Below are positions 33,690-42,160 of a stretch of DNA of 64,000 nt, piece by piece. The DNA is taken from the NCBI GenBank assembly GCA_036008175.1, contig DASYOB010000086.1, forward strand, positions 1-64,000. Reading direction: 5' to 3'. Below the pieces are notes generated by a model. That model saw only the letters and a list, made by a program, of their open reading frames with translations. It was not told the DNA's origin and did no database searches. A program made the translations under genes and the position numbers. Source of the DNA: DATARH01 sp036008175. Its GTDB lineage: Bacteria > Pseudomonadota > Alphaproteobacteria > ATCC43930 > CGMCC-115725. Position 1 is the stretch's first letter; every line of letters starts with the position of its first letter.

Positions 33690-34456
33690 CGCCCCTTCTT
33701 CGCGGCGCGGTCGGCGAAGAATTTCTCCATCATGCGCGCGGGCTCGCCGCTGGCGAAGGATTGGCGCTGCACACGCATACCGGCTTCCAGGCAGTCGCGG
33801 AACCCCGCCTCGGTCACCTCGCGGAAGCGCGCTTTGTTGAGCCGCATCGCGACCGACGGCTTGGCCGCGAGCTCTTCTGCCAGGGCGAGCGAGACGGGCA
33901 ACACCTGCTCTGGCGCGACCAAACGGTTGATGATGCCCAACGCGAAGCACTCGTCTGCGTCCATCATGCGGCCGGTCAAGGTGAGGTCGATGGTCCGGGC
34001 GAGCCCTAGCATCTCGCGCATAATCCAGGGGCCCGTCGTGCTGGCGATGCCCGAGTCTATCTCCGGCTGACCCATCCGCACGCCGGCATGGCCGATGCGG
34101 AAATCCGCGAGCAGCGCGACCTGGAACGCCGATCCCGCCGCGACCCCGTTCAGCGCCGCGATGAACGGCTTTGACAGGCTGCGGATCAGGTCGTACAGCG
34201 CCTCCCATTCCTGGATCCATTCGACCGCGCGCTCAGGATCGAATTCCATCGTCTCGGCCAGATCCTGCCCGGCGCTGAACGCGTCGCCGGCGCCGGTCAG
34301 GACCATCGCCCCGATCTCTGAGTCCGCCTCGAACCGACGCATCGCCGTCATCAGCTCCTCGCGCATCGGCCGGTGCCAGGCATTCAGCGCCTTGGGACGG
34401 CTAAGCGTGATCGTCGCGATCTTGCCACGGCGTTCGGTCAGGATGAATTCGGACAT
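33686..34456 (-). CDS. Enoyl-CoA hydratase/isomerase family protein
   Basis: 256-residue crotonase fold. ITLSRPKALNAWHRPMREELM is the classic CoA-binding start; AGDAFSAGQDLAE holds the first oxyanion-hole peptide; KPFIAALNGVAAGSAFQVALLADFRIG is the signature helix with the GxxxG-type second oxyanion residue; the Glu position near VRMGQPEIDSGI is in place of the usual G-x-P-E. It hydrates or isomerises an enoyl-CoA in the cytoplasm. Translation of the CoA ligase is coupled through ATGA. It is divergent from the Rossmann protein gene with only ~90 bases between starts, so shared regulation is plausible. Confidence 0.9.
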   Translation of the reverse strand: MSEFILTERRGKIATITLSRPKALNAWHRPMREELMTAMRRFEADSEIGAMVLTGAGDAFSAGQDLAETMEFDPERAVEWIQEWEALYDLIRSLSKPFIAALNGVAAGSAFQVALLADFRIGHAGVRMGQPEIDSGIASTTGPWIMREMLGLARTIDLTLTGRMMDADECFALGIINRLVAPEQVLPVSLALAEELAAKPSVAMRLNKARFREVTEAGFRDCLEAGMRVQRQSFASGEPARMMEKFFADRAAKKGR

Positions 34457-34548
34457 CGGGCTACCCGTATCGAGCGGATGGACCGCCCGACATTGCGTCG
34501 CCGAGCGGGCGATGACAATAAGGGGTTCCGAAAAAGGAGCCTTCGCCG

Positions 34549-35640
34549 GTGCCTGATGCGATCGATATCCTGGTCCTCGGAAGCGGCAGCTTCGCCGCGC
34601 GGATCCTGTTCGACCTCGCCGCGACCACGACGGCGCCGCTGACCGTGGCCGTCGCCGGCCGCAACCGCGACAGGCTCGATTGGCTGCGCACCGCCGCCAA
34701 TGCCCGCGCCGAGATGTTCGGCCGGCCGATCCGCTGCGTCAGCCAGGCAATCGATCTCTTGGAAGCGGATGCAACGGCGGAACTGCTTGAGCACCATCGG
34801 CCTGCGGTTGTCGTTCAGGCAGCCTCTTTACAGCCGGGTTCGGTGATCAGTTCGACCGGCAATGCTTGGAGCCAGCTAGTCGCAGAGGGCGGGCTCAGCG
34901 CCACCGCGGTGTTTCAGGCGCGATTGTCGATGCGAGTCGCGCGGACGTTGCAACGAGTCCACTCGACCGGCCGATTGATCAATTGCTGCTTCCCGGACGT
35001 CGTGAATTCAATGATCGCCGCCGCCGGCCTACCGATCGCCTGCGGCATCGGAAATGTGGCGATCCTGGCGCATGCCTTCGCCGGAGCCCAGCCGGATGCG
35101 CCGCCACATTCGCTCAAGTTACTGGCGCATTACCAGACGATCGCGCCGTGGCGCCGCCCCAAGGAGGAGCGCGTTGGCCCTCTGCCGCGGGTATGGATCG
35201 GCGACGAGGAGCTGACCGACGCGCTCGCGCGGTTTGCCGAAGTGCGGCTGACCCCGGAGCCGGTCATCGACATCTCCGGCGCGAGCGGTGTGCCGCTGAT
35301 CCAGGCCATGGCATTTGGCACGGAATGGGTCGGGCATGTGCCCGGGCCGAACGGGTTGCCCGGCGGCTATCCCGTCCGCTATCGCGCCGGTACTGTGGAG
35401 CTCGACTTGCCCGGGTCCCTTAGTCAAGACGAGGCAATCGTATGGAACGCGAGCTTCGAGGCTGCAAACGGCCTCGTCGTCGAAGGCGGCTGCGCCCGCT
35501 ATACCGGCCGTCTTTATGACCGGTTCCGGCGCGCGAGCCCGGAGCTGGCGGCGGGGTTCGCGGTCGCCGACATCGACGCGGTGTATGACGAGATGGTAGC
35601 GCTGCGCGCCCGGCTTCAGTCCCGGACGGCGCTAGACTAG
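34549..35640 (+). CDS. Rossmann-fold NAD(P)-binding protein, saccharopine dehydrogenase-like
   Basis: 363 residues from a GTG start, preceded by AAAAAGGAG. IDILVLGSGSFAARILFDLA is a GxGxxA nucleotide-binding turn, then VAVAGRNRDRLDWLRTAA and a second VVVQAASLQPGS strand typical of the saccharopine dehydrogenase/trans-acting enoyl reductase superfamily. The C-terminal half (IDISGASGVPLIQAMAFGTEW and YPVRYRAGTVEL) is the alpha/beta substrate part. No specific reaction can be given. It is divergent from the hydratase and convergent with the permease, sharing a CTAG stop. A role with the acyl-CoA genes is likely by position. Confidence 0.72.
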   Translation: MPDAIDILVLGSGSFAARILFDLAATTTAPLTVAVAGRNRDRLDWLRTAANARAEMFGRPIRCVSQAIDLLEADATAELLEHHRPAVVVQAASLQPGSVISSTGNAWSQLVAEGGLSATAVFQARLSMRVARTLQRVHSTGRLINCCFPDVVNSMIAAAGLPIACGIGNVAILAHAFAGAQPDAPPHSLKLLAHYQTIAPWRRPKEERVGPLPRVWIGDEELTDALARFAEVRLTPEPVIDISGASGVPLIQAMAFGTEWVGHVPGPNGLPGGYPVRYRAGTVELDLPGSLSQDEAIVWNASFEAANGLVVEGGCARYTGRLYDRFRRASPELAAGFAVADIDAVYDEMVALRARLQSRTALD

Positions 35641-37451
35641 CCGGCGCGCGAGGTCGCTCGGCGGCGCAGCGTCTCGGCCAGCACGATGAACACCGTCACA
35701 AACACCAGAATCACCGTCGAAACCGCGGCGAGTGTCGGGTTCACCTGCAACAACAGGTCGTTCCACATCTGTCGCGGCAGGGTCGAGGTCTTGCCGCCGC
35801 TAACGAACAGCGCGATGGTCAGATCGTCGAACGAAGTGATGAACGCAAACAGGAACGCGGCGATGATCCCGGGCCGGATCTGCGGCAGGGTGATGTAATA
35901 CAGCGTCCGGCAGGCGCTGGCTCCGAGGGTGCGCGCCGCCTGATCGAGCCGCTCGTCATAGGTCCGCAGCACCGCCATCACGGTGATCAGAACATACGGC
36001 ACAGCAAGCACGGTGTGGCCGAGTACCAGGCCGGAATTGGTGCCGAGAAGTCCGAGCCTGGCGTAGAGATAGAACAGCGCCACCGCGATGATAATGCGCG
36101 GCAGCACCAGCGGGGCGAGCGCCAGGGCCAGGATCGCGCCGCGCCCGGCGATCTTTTTGCGCACCAGCGCGAAGGCCGCCGCGGTGCCGAGCACGGTCGC
36201 GAGGAATGCGGTGCAGACGGCGACGATCAAGGAGCGGATCGTCGCGTCGATCCAGCCGGGCGAGTTCCAGTAGGTCGCGTACCAGCGCAGCGAAAACCCC
36301 TGCGGCGGAAATTCGATGAATGTGCCGGCAGTGAACGACACCGGGATCACGAACAGCGCGGGGAGGCATAGAAATGCGATCACCGCGCCGCTTATCGCCC
36401 AGAGAAGCGGGCGCGATGCCCGCCGGTTGGAGCGGGCCGGGCCGAGGGCGGGCATGGCTTCGCGCAGTTCGGCCACGCGGTCCGCCAACGCGCCCAGCGC
36501 CGCGATCAGCCTTCGGCCGATAAAGGCGCCGGCGCGGCCCATCAGCCCAGGGCGCCGCTGCGAGGCGGTTTCCGCCGCGGCGCCACCGGACAGCGTCGAA
36601 ATGCCGAGCAGCCGGTCGTACAGGTAGAAGACCATGCCGGCGGCAACCAGCAGCACGACCGAAAGCGCCCCGGCAAAGCGCCAGTTCATCAACTCCTGCA
36701 CCACCGAGATGATCACTTGCGAGATCATGATCTCGCGCCGGCCGCCGAGCAGCGCCGGGGTGATGAAGAATCCGAGCGCGGTGATGAAGACAAGGAGCCC
36801 GCCTGCGGCGACTCCGGGCAGCGACAGCGGAAAATAGATACGCCAGAACGCCTGGCCGCCGCGCGCGCCGAGGGTTCGCGCGGCGCTGACCAGTGTGATG
36901 TCGATGCGCTGCATTACCGACAGCATGGCGAGGATGCCGAGCGGCATCATCGCGTGCACCATCCCGATCATCACGCCGGTGAAATTGAAGATCAACGAGA
37001 CAGGGGCATCGGTGATCCCGAGCGAGATCAAGAGGCGGTTCACCGCGCCGTTGCGGCCGAGCAGGATCATCCAGGCGAAGGTGCGGACCAGAAAGCTGGT
37101 CCAGAACGGCATCAGCACGAGCAGGGTCAGCGTGTCGCGCGCCCGCGCCGACGCATGGGCGAGCAGATAGGCGACGGGATAGCCGCCGAGCAGCGCCAAT
37201 GCGGTGGTCCAGCCGGCAATCTCGAAGGTGATCGCGAGCGTCTGCAGGTAGACTGGGGTGGTGACAACCCGAACGTAATTTGCGGCGGTGGGCTGACCGG
37301 CGGGGTCGAAGAGGCTCAACGCCAGGATCTGCCCGACGGGGAAGACGAAGATCGCCAGCAGTAGGACCACTAGCGGGTACACCGGCCAGGCCTGAACCCA
37401 CGCCGACTGGCCGCGCGGAGGCCGAAGGGCCGGTTGGACCGCGACCGTCAT
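35637..37451 (-). CDS. ABC transporter permease, fused PotB-PotC-like double permease
   Basis: 604 residues carrying two complete permease halves of the binding-protein-dependent family. Half 1 (~20-290) has an EAA loop AARTLGARGGQAFWRIYFPLSLPG; half 2 (~345-600) has AARTLGASACRTLYYITLPQIRPG; between them is a ~60-residue Arg/Ala-rich linker. About twelve membrane helices in total. Polyamine-type importers usually have these as two genes, so this is a natural fusion that makes the heterodimer a single chain. It overlaps the ATPase gene by 4 bases (ATGA) and shares its CTAG stop with the convergent Rossmann gene. Confidence 0.9.
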   Translation of the reverse strand: MTVAVQPALRPPRGQSAWVQAWPVYPLVVLLLAIFVFPVGQILALSLFDPAGQPTAANYVRVVTTPVYLQTLAITFEIAGWTTALALLGGYPVAYLLAHASARARDTLTLLVLMPFWTSFLVRTFAWMILLGRNGAVNRLLISLGITDAPVSLIFNFTGVMIGMVHAMMPLGILAMLSVMQRIDITLVSAARTLGARGGQAFWRIYFPLSLPGVAAGGLLVFITALGFFITPALLGGRREIMISQVIISVVQELMNWRFAGALSVVLLVAAGMVFYLYDRLLGISTLSGGAAAETASQRRPGLMGRAGAFIGRRLIAALGALADRVAELREAMPALGPARSNRRASRPLLWAISGAVIAFLCLPALFVIPVSFTAGTFIEFPPQGFSLRWYATYWNSPGWIDATIRSLIVAVCTAFLATVLGTAAAFALVRKKIAGRGAILALALAPLVLPRIIIAVALFYLYARLGLLGTNSGLVLGHTVLAVPYVLITVMAVLRTYDERLDQAARTLGASACRTLYYITLPQIRPGIIAAFLFAFITSFDDLTIALFVSGGKTSTLPRQMWNDLLLQVNPTLAAVSTVILVFVTVFIVLAETLRRRATSRAG

Positions 37452-38584
37452 TCCGGCCGCAGTACCAGGGCGTGCTCGGCGCGCCAGCCGATGCGGACGG
37501 GCATGCCCTGGCGCAGCCGGTCGCCAGTCTGGTCGGTCAGCTCCTTGCCGGACAGCATGACGCCATCGGCGAGCCGGACGAAATAGCGGGTGAGGCCGCC
37601 GGCAAACACGGTTTCGACGAGTTCGCCCTCGGCGACATTGTCGGCCCTCTCGCCATCGGCCAGCACATGCAGCCGCTCGGGCCGGACCAGGAGCTTCACC
37701 CGCTCGCCAGGTTTCGTGCCGCCGTCGTCTTTGACCCGCATGACAAGCCCGCCGGGCCCGACAAGCCTGCCGCCATCGCCTACCCTTGCATCGAGGGTGT
37801 TGGATTCGCCCAAGAATTCCGCTGCGAAGAGACTACGCGGCGAGAAGTAGAGGTCCTCCGGCGTCCCGATCTGCTCGATCCGGCCATGGTTCAGCAGGCA
37901 TATCCGGTCGGACATTGCCATCGCCTCCTCCTGGTCATGGGTCACGTAGAGGACGGTGATGCCGAGCCGGCGGTGCAGGCTTTTAATTTCCAGCTGCATC
38001 TGGTCACGCAGCTGACGATCGAGCGCGCCGAGCGGCTCGTCCATCAGGATGATCGAGGGCGAATACACCATGCAGCGCGCCAGCGCGATGCGCTGTTGCT
38101 GGCCGCCGGACAGCTCGCGCGGCACCCGCTCCGCCACACGCGGCAATTGGACGATATCGAGCGCTCGCGCGACCGCAGAGGCGATGTCGGCCGTCCGCAT
38201 CCGCCGCATGCGCAGCGGGAAGGCGATGTTTTCGAAGACCGTCAGATGGGGGAACAGCGCGTAGTTCTGAAACACGATGCCGATGTCACGCTTGTCGGGC
38301 GGGGTATAGGTGGCGAGCTTGCCGTCGATCCAGACCTCCCCCGATGTCGGCGGAACGAGGCCGGCCACCATCATCAACAGCGTAGTCTTGCCCGATCCCG
38401 ACGGACCTAGCAGGGTCAGCAGCTCGCCCTCGGCAAGTTCCAGGCTGGCATCGGCCAGCGCGGTGACCGCGCCGTAGCTTTTGCCGACGCTCCGGATCGA
38501 GAGCTTTATCTTGGTGCCGGTCCCTACCCCTTCGGAGTTGGCAGAGCGGTTTTCAATCAGGGCGGCACCGCTCAAGGGAGCCAT
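37448..38584 (-). CDS. potA: ABC transporter ATP-binding protein, PotA/UgpC type
   Basis: 378 residues. Walker A LLGPSGSGKTTLL (~57-69), Q-loop FQNYALFPHLTV, signature RELSGGQQQRIALAR, Walker B SIILMDEPLGALD, and H-loop YVTHDQEEAMAMSD, then a C-terminal TOBE (OB-fold) domain (~270-378, VRPERLHVL, VAEGELVETVFAGG). It powers the fused permease on the cytoplasmic side. The TOBE domain is typical of polyamine, iron and sugar importers; the potA symbol reflects type, not proven substrate. A dispersed palindrome separates it from the binding protein gene. Confidence 0.9.
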   Translation of the reverse strand: MAPLSGAALIENRSANSEGVGTGTKIKLSIRSVGKSYGAVTALADASLELAEGELLTLLGPSGSGKTTLLMMVAGLVPPTSGEVWIDGKLATYTPPDKRDIGIVFQNYALFPHLTVFENIAFPLRMRRMRTADIASAVARALDIVQLPRVAERVPRELSGGQQQRIALARCMVYSPSIILMDEPLGALDRQLRDQMQLEIKSLHRRLGITVLYVTHDQEEAMAMSDRICLLNHGRIEQIGTPEDLYFSPRSLFAAEFLGESNTLDARVGDGGRLVGPGGLVMRVKDDGGTKPGERVKLLVRPERLHVLADGERADNVAEGELVETVFAGGLTRYFVRLADGVMLSGKELTDQTGDRLRQGMPVRIGWRAEHALVLRPE

Positions 38585-38608
38585 GCCAGGCCGGCTGTAT
38601 GGGCGCTG

Positions 38609-38735
38609 TGCGTCCTTCGAGACGCACTCCTGCGGAGCGCTCTTCTGGATGAGGAAAGATCAGTGTGTGGCATCACCAACCCGCCTCATCATGAGATCCC
38701 GACGAGACCGCGAGAGCGGCTGTCTCGAAGCACGC
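38609..38735. repeat. Dispersed imperfect palindrome, GTCCTTCGAGACGC type
   Basis: About 127 bases. The left arm GCGTCCTTCGAGA (38610-38622) and right arm TCTCGAAGCACGC (38723-38735) are inverted with one mismatch; an inner GGATGAGG and CCGCCTCATCATG are also inverted. From memory, this matches a dispersed repeat very common in Bradyrhizobium and Rhodopseudomonas-like genomes. It lies between the binding-protein gene and the ATPase gene of the importer operon and could change their relative expression. Confidence 0.72.
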
Positions 38736-38770
38736 GCCGCAACCATCAAACACCGCGAGCAGAACCAGCG

Positions 38771-39859
38771 CTAGGCGAGTAGCCAAGCGTTGAAGCGCTC
38801 AAGCGCCTTTTCCTTGTTTTTGCCCCACCATTCGTTGTTCGACTGGATCAGCTTCTTGAAATTGTCGGGCGCGGTTGGCAGGAATTTCGCCCGCTCCTTC
38901 GGGATGTAGTCATAGGCCTTCGGATTGGTCGGGCCGTAAGGCAAGGCCGAGACGAATTCGGCCTGGCGCTTGGCGTTAGCGCAATACTTGATGAATTTCT
39001 TGCCGAGCGCTGCCTGCGGGTCGCCCTTGGGGATCACCCAGCCTTCGAGCGCGAAGAGACCCTGGTTCCACTCGATCTCGACCGGCCCGCCGGCGTCGAT
39101 GACGACCTGTGCGCGCCCATTCCAGGTCGGCAGCATGTCGACTTCGCCGCTTTGCAGCATTTCCGTGGTCTGCGCACCACCGGTCCACCAGACCTGGACA
39201 TGGGGCTTGATCTCGTCGAGCTTCTTGAAGGCGCGGTCCATGTCGATCGGGTAGATCTTGTCCTTCGGCACGCCATCGGCGAGCAGCGCGATCTCCAGGA
39301 TGTCGATCGGGTGCTTGTGAAATGCCCGCCGGCCCGGAAATTTCTGCACATCCCAGAAATCGGCCCAGCTCTTCGGCCCGTTCTTGCCGTATTTGTCGGT
39401 GCGCCAGGCGAGGATCGTCGCGTAGATGTCGCTGCCCATCCAATCGGGCTTCTTCGCTTCCGGCATGATTTGCGCCATGTCCTCGCCGCTCCAGTCGAGC
39501 GGTTCCAACAGGCTCTGCGGTTCCAGCTCGAACACGTCGGCATCGGTGGCGATCACCACGTCCCAGGTATAGGCCTTGGCCTCGACATTGGCCTTGATCT
39601 CGACGCTCGGATAGTGCTGGCGGGCGATGTGGTTGATCTCGACCCCGGCTTCCTTCTCGAACGGTTTGACGAAGGCGCCATCGGCGGCGGGCGTCCACAC
39701 GCCGCCGGGGTCGGCCACGGTCAGCGTGTCCTTGGCGAAAGCGCGGAACGGGAGCCCGGCAGCCGTAAGGGCAGCTACCCCGGCCGAAGCACCCGTTAGC
39801 AATTCCCTTCTGCCGGTCAGATACCGCTGTGGATCCCGCAACAGCTTCGCGTCGATCAT
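38771..39859 (-). CDS. ABC transporter substrate-binding protein, spermidine/putrescine (PotD) type
   Basis: 362 residues from ATG 39859 with AGGGAG upstream. A Tat-like signal (GRRELLTGASAGVAAL, cleavage near AFA-KDTL) precedes a type II periplasmic binding fold: WDVVIATDADVFELEP, DWMGSDIYATILAWRTDKYG, KSWADFWDVQKFPGRRAFHK, WWTGGAQTTEMLQSGEVDM and WVIPKGDPQAA. The pattern is that of the extracellular family 1 PotD group. It is first in the operon with the ATPase and fused permease downstream, so the three form a full importer. The ligand may be a polyamine or related cation, not proven. Confidence 0.88.
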   Translation of the reverse strand: MIDAKLLRDPQRYLTGRRELLTGASAGVAALTAAGLPFRAFAKDTLTVADPGGVWTPAADGAFVKPFEKEAGVEINHIARQHYPSVEIKANVEAKAYTWDVVIATDADVFELEPQSLLEPLDWSGEDMAQIMPEAKKPDWMGSDIYATILAWRTDKYGKNGPKSWADFWDVQKFPGRRAFHKHPIDILEIALLADGVPKDKIYPIDMDRAFKKLDEIKPHVQVWWTGGAQTTEMLQSGEVDMLPTWNGRAQVVIDAGGPVEIEWNQGLFALEGWVIPKGDPQAALGKKFIKYCANAKRQAEFVSALPYGPTNPKAYDYIPKERAKFLPTAPDNFKKLIQSNNEWWGKNKEKALERFNAWLLA

Positions 39860-40368
39860 CGATTTGCTCCCTGGTCGCTTTCGATGGCGGCGCATTATGG
39901 GCCGCCGGCCGACCTCGATCCAGGGCGCGCTAAAGCAAATGGCGTCAGCGTTGTCACCTGCTTCAGCAACTCTTCCTGGACATGACCCCGCGGTGCGCCT
40001 GGCATGAAAACCGATGACGAAGCACCGGCGCTTCTGCAAGAACCGAAGTGAAAGCCAGCCGCTGCGCCGGCACGACATGGTGACTTCCTGTCGTGCTCTT
40101 CCAGGGGGTCGGTTTTATCCGTTAGATCCAGCGCGGTCGACGACTGCTTTCGGCGCTGACCTGCCCGACCAGCGACGCCCGCCAGAGCGCAGCGGTTGCC
40201 CCGAAAGCGACATTCGAGACCACGCCGTCGAACCACCGGGTTGGGTGCATTACGGCCATTTGTTTTCGAAAACTGTGCCATGGTGTGCTGCCGGTCTGAA
40301 TAAATCGCTCACCCGGAAACGGGTTTGGGAGATCGATAGGCTGCCTGTCGCGGCAGGGGAACGCGAGG
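39860..40368. other. Divergent intergenic region between two binding-protein genes
   Basis: 509 bases between the PotD-type gene (minus) and the family 5 binding protein (plus). No gene with a recognisable domain is seen. At 40198-40215 the minus strand reads GAATGTCGCTTTCGGGGC, a weak match to the dispersed GAATGTCCGCTT motif of other intergenic spaces. Promoters for both flanking genes should be here, but no convincing -35/-10 pair stands out by eye. Confidence 0.4.
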
Positions 40369-41958
40369 ATGGACCGTATCAGCCGCCGGGAGGTCATTCG
40401 AGGCGCGGCCGCTGCGGCTACCGCCACCGCGCTGGGCGCGCCGTCGGTTCACGCTCAAAAGGACCGGCAAACCCTCCGCTTCGTGGCGGAGGCAGATCTG
40501 AAGATCTTCGATCCCGTCTGGACGACCGCCTACATCACACGCAATCACAGCTATCTCGTGTACGATAGTCTCTTCGGCATCGACGAGAACTTTCAAGTCA
40601 AGCCGCAGATGGTCGATCGGACCATCGTGTCTCCGGACGGCATGAAGTACACGTTCACGCTGCGCGATAGCCTCAGATGGCACGACGGGCAGCCGGTCGT
40701 GTCGGAAGACTGTGTGGAGTCGCTGAAGCGTTGGGGCAAGAAGGATCGCTTCGGCCAGCTCCTCATGGCACATACCGGGAAGATCACGCCGGTCGACAAG
40801 AAGACGTTCACGCTCGAGCTTGCCGAACGCTTCGGACCCGTACTCGATGCGCTCGGAAGTCATCGCCCGCCCTTCATAATGCCAGCGCGGATCGCGTCCA
40901 CTTCTGCGGACGAGCAGATCAAGGAAATCGTCGGCTCCGGACCGTTCAAATTCGCGAGGGACGAGTGGCAACCCGGCGAGCAGGTCGTGTACCTACGGAA
41001 CCCCGACTACATCCCGCGCGATGAGACGCCGAGCGGTTCAACCGGCGGCAAGAGGGTGTACATCGATAAGGTGATCTGGCGGTACATCCCCGATGCCATG
41101 GACGCGGCAGAGGCCCTCGCGGCGGGGGAAGTGGAGTGGTGGGAGGATCCGCCGCTCGACTTCATCCCAAAAATTGAACAGAACCCGGATCTGCAGACGT
41201 TCCTCATCGATCCTCTCGGGGTGCAAGGCTGGCTGCGGCCGAACTTCCTGCACCCGCCGTTCAACAACAAGAAGGCACGCCAGGCACTGCTCCACATGAT
41301 GGACCAGGAAACATATCTCGCTTGGGCCATCGGCCAGCCGCAATATTACCGGGCTTGCTATTCGGTATTTGCCTGCGGCGGCCCTTACACGACGCGGATC
41401 GGTGCCGCGCCGATAGTAGAGCACGACCTCGCAAGAGCAAGGGAGCTCGTAAAGGAGTCGGGCTACGATGGCCAGCCGATCGTGGTGCTCCACGTCACCG
41501 ACAGACCGCACATGAACGCCGCAGCGATCGTCACGCGTCGACGGCTGGAGGCAATCGGCTTCAAGGTTATCCTTAAGCCGATGGATTGGTCGACTTACCT
41601 GGTGGTGCGGGCGCGCAAGGAGCCGCCCGATAAGGGCGGCTGGAACCTGCTTCACACCTGGTTTCAGGCCTCGGAAGTCATCAATCCCGCGGTCCACTTC
41701 GGTGTGTCGGGCGCAGGCCCGCGCGCCTGGTTCGGTTGGCCGGACGTCCCGCAGCTCGAAAAGCTCGTCACAGACTGGGTCCACGCAACGGATGAAGCGA
41801 AACGGCAGCAACTTGCCGATGAGGTCCAGAGGGTTGCTCTGAGTGAAGTGACGTACGTACCGTGGGGAGAATGGTTCCAGCCGACGGCGTTCCGAAAGAG
41901 CGTTCGCGACATCCTCAAATTCGCCGCGCCGATTTTCTGGAACGTAAAGCTCACATAG
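40369..41958 (+). CDS. ABC transporter substrate-binding protein, family 5 (peptide/nickel type), Tat-exported
   Basis: 529 residues. The start MDRISRREVIRGAAAAA carries the S-R-R-E-x-I Tat motif with an A-rich h-region and likely cleavage at VHA-QKD. The mature protein is a family 5 dipeptide/oligopeptide/nickel binding protein: LKIFDPVWTTAYITRNHSYL, MKYTFTLRDSLRWHDGQPV, VGSGPFKFARDEWQPGEQVVY and FNNKKARQALLHMMDQE. It is an orphan in this window: no Dpp/Opp permease or ATPase is near. Ligand unknown. It converges on the HpcH/HpaI aldolase gene. Confidence 0.9.
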   Translation: MDRISRREVIRGAAAAATATALGAPSVHAQKDRQTLRFVAEADLKIFDPVWTTAYITRNHSYLVYDSLFGIDENFQVKPQMVDRTIVSPDGMKYTFTLRDSLRWHDGQPVVSEDCVESLKRWGKKDRFGQLLMAHTGKITPVDKKTFTLELAERFGPVLDALGSHRPPFIMPARIASTSADEQIKEIVGSGPFKFARDEWQPGEQVVYLRNPDYIPRDETPSGSTGGKRVYIDKVIWRYIPDAMDAAEALAAGEVEWWEDPPLDFIPKIEQNPDLQTFLIDPLGVQGWLRPNFLHPPFNNKKARQALLHMMDQETYLAWAIGQPQYYRACYSVFACGGPYTTRIGAAPIVEHDLARARELVKESGYDGQPIVVLHVTDRPHMNAAAIVTRRRLEAIGFKVILKPMDWSTYLVVRARKEPPDKGGWNLLHTWFQASEVINPAVHFGVSGAGPRAWFGWPDVPQLEKLVTDWVHATDEAKRQQLADEVQRVALSEVTYVPWGEWFQPTAFRKSVRDILKFAAPIFWNVKLT

Positions 41959-42160
41959 GTCCTGTCTGTCCGCACGAGCTACGAATGGCGGCTTCGGGTC
42001 GTTCCTCACGGTTCGATGGCAGTCCCGCGAACGGCCGGAATCGGCGCAACTCCGTCATGGCCGCGCGCTTCGGCCAAGGTCCGCTTACCAAACTCACGGC
42101 CGGCGGTCGCGCTTGGCAGCGGCTACGCCCAAGCAAGGCGCCTAAGCAACCGGAAGTCGC

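Noticed and set aside
39895..40281. 128-residue minus-strand frame in the divergent gap
   Set aside because: Composition is mixed and Arg-rich with no domain; it spans a degenerate repeat and the expected promoters.
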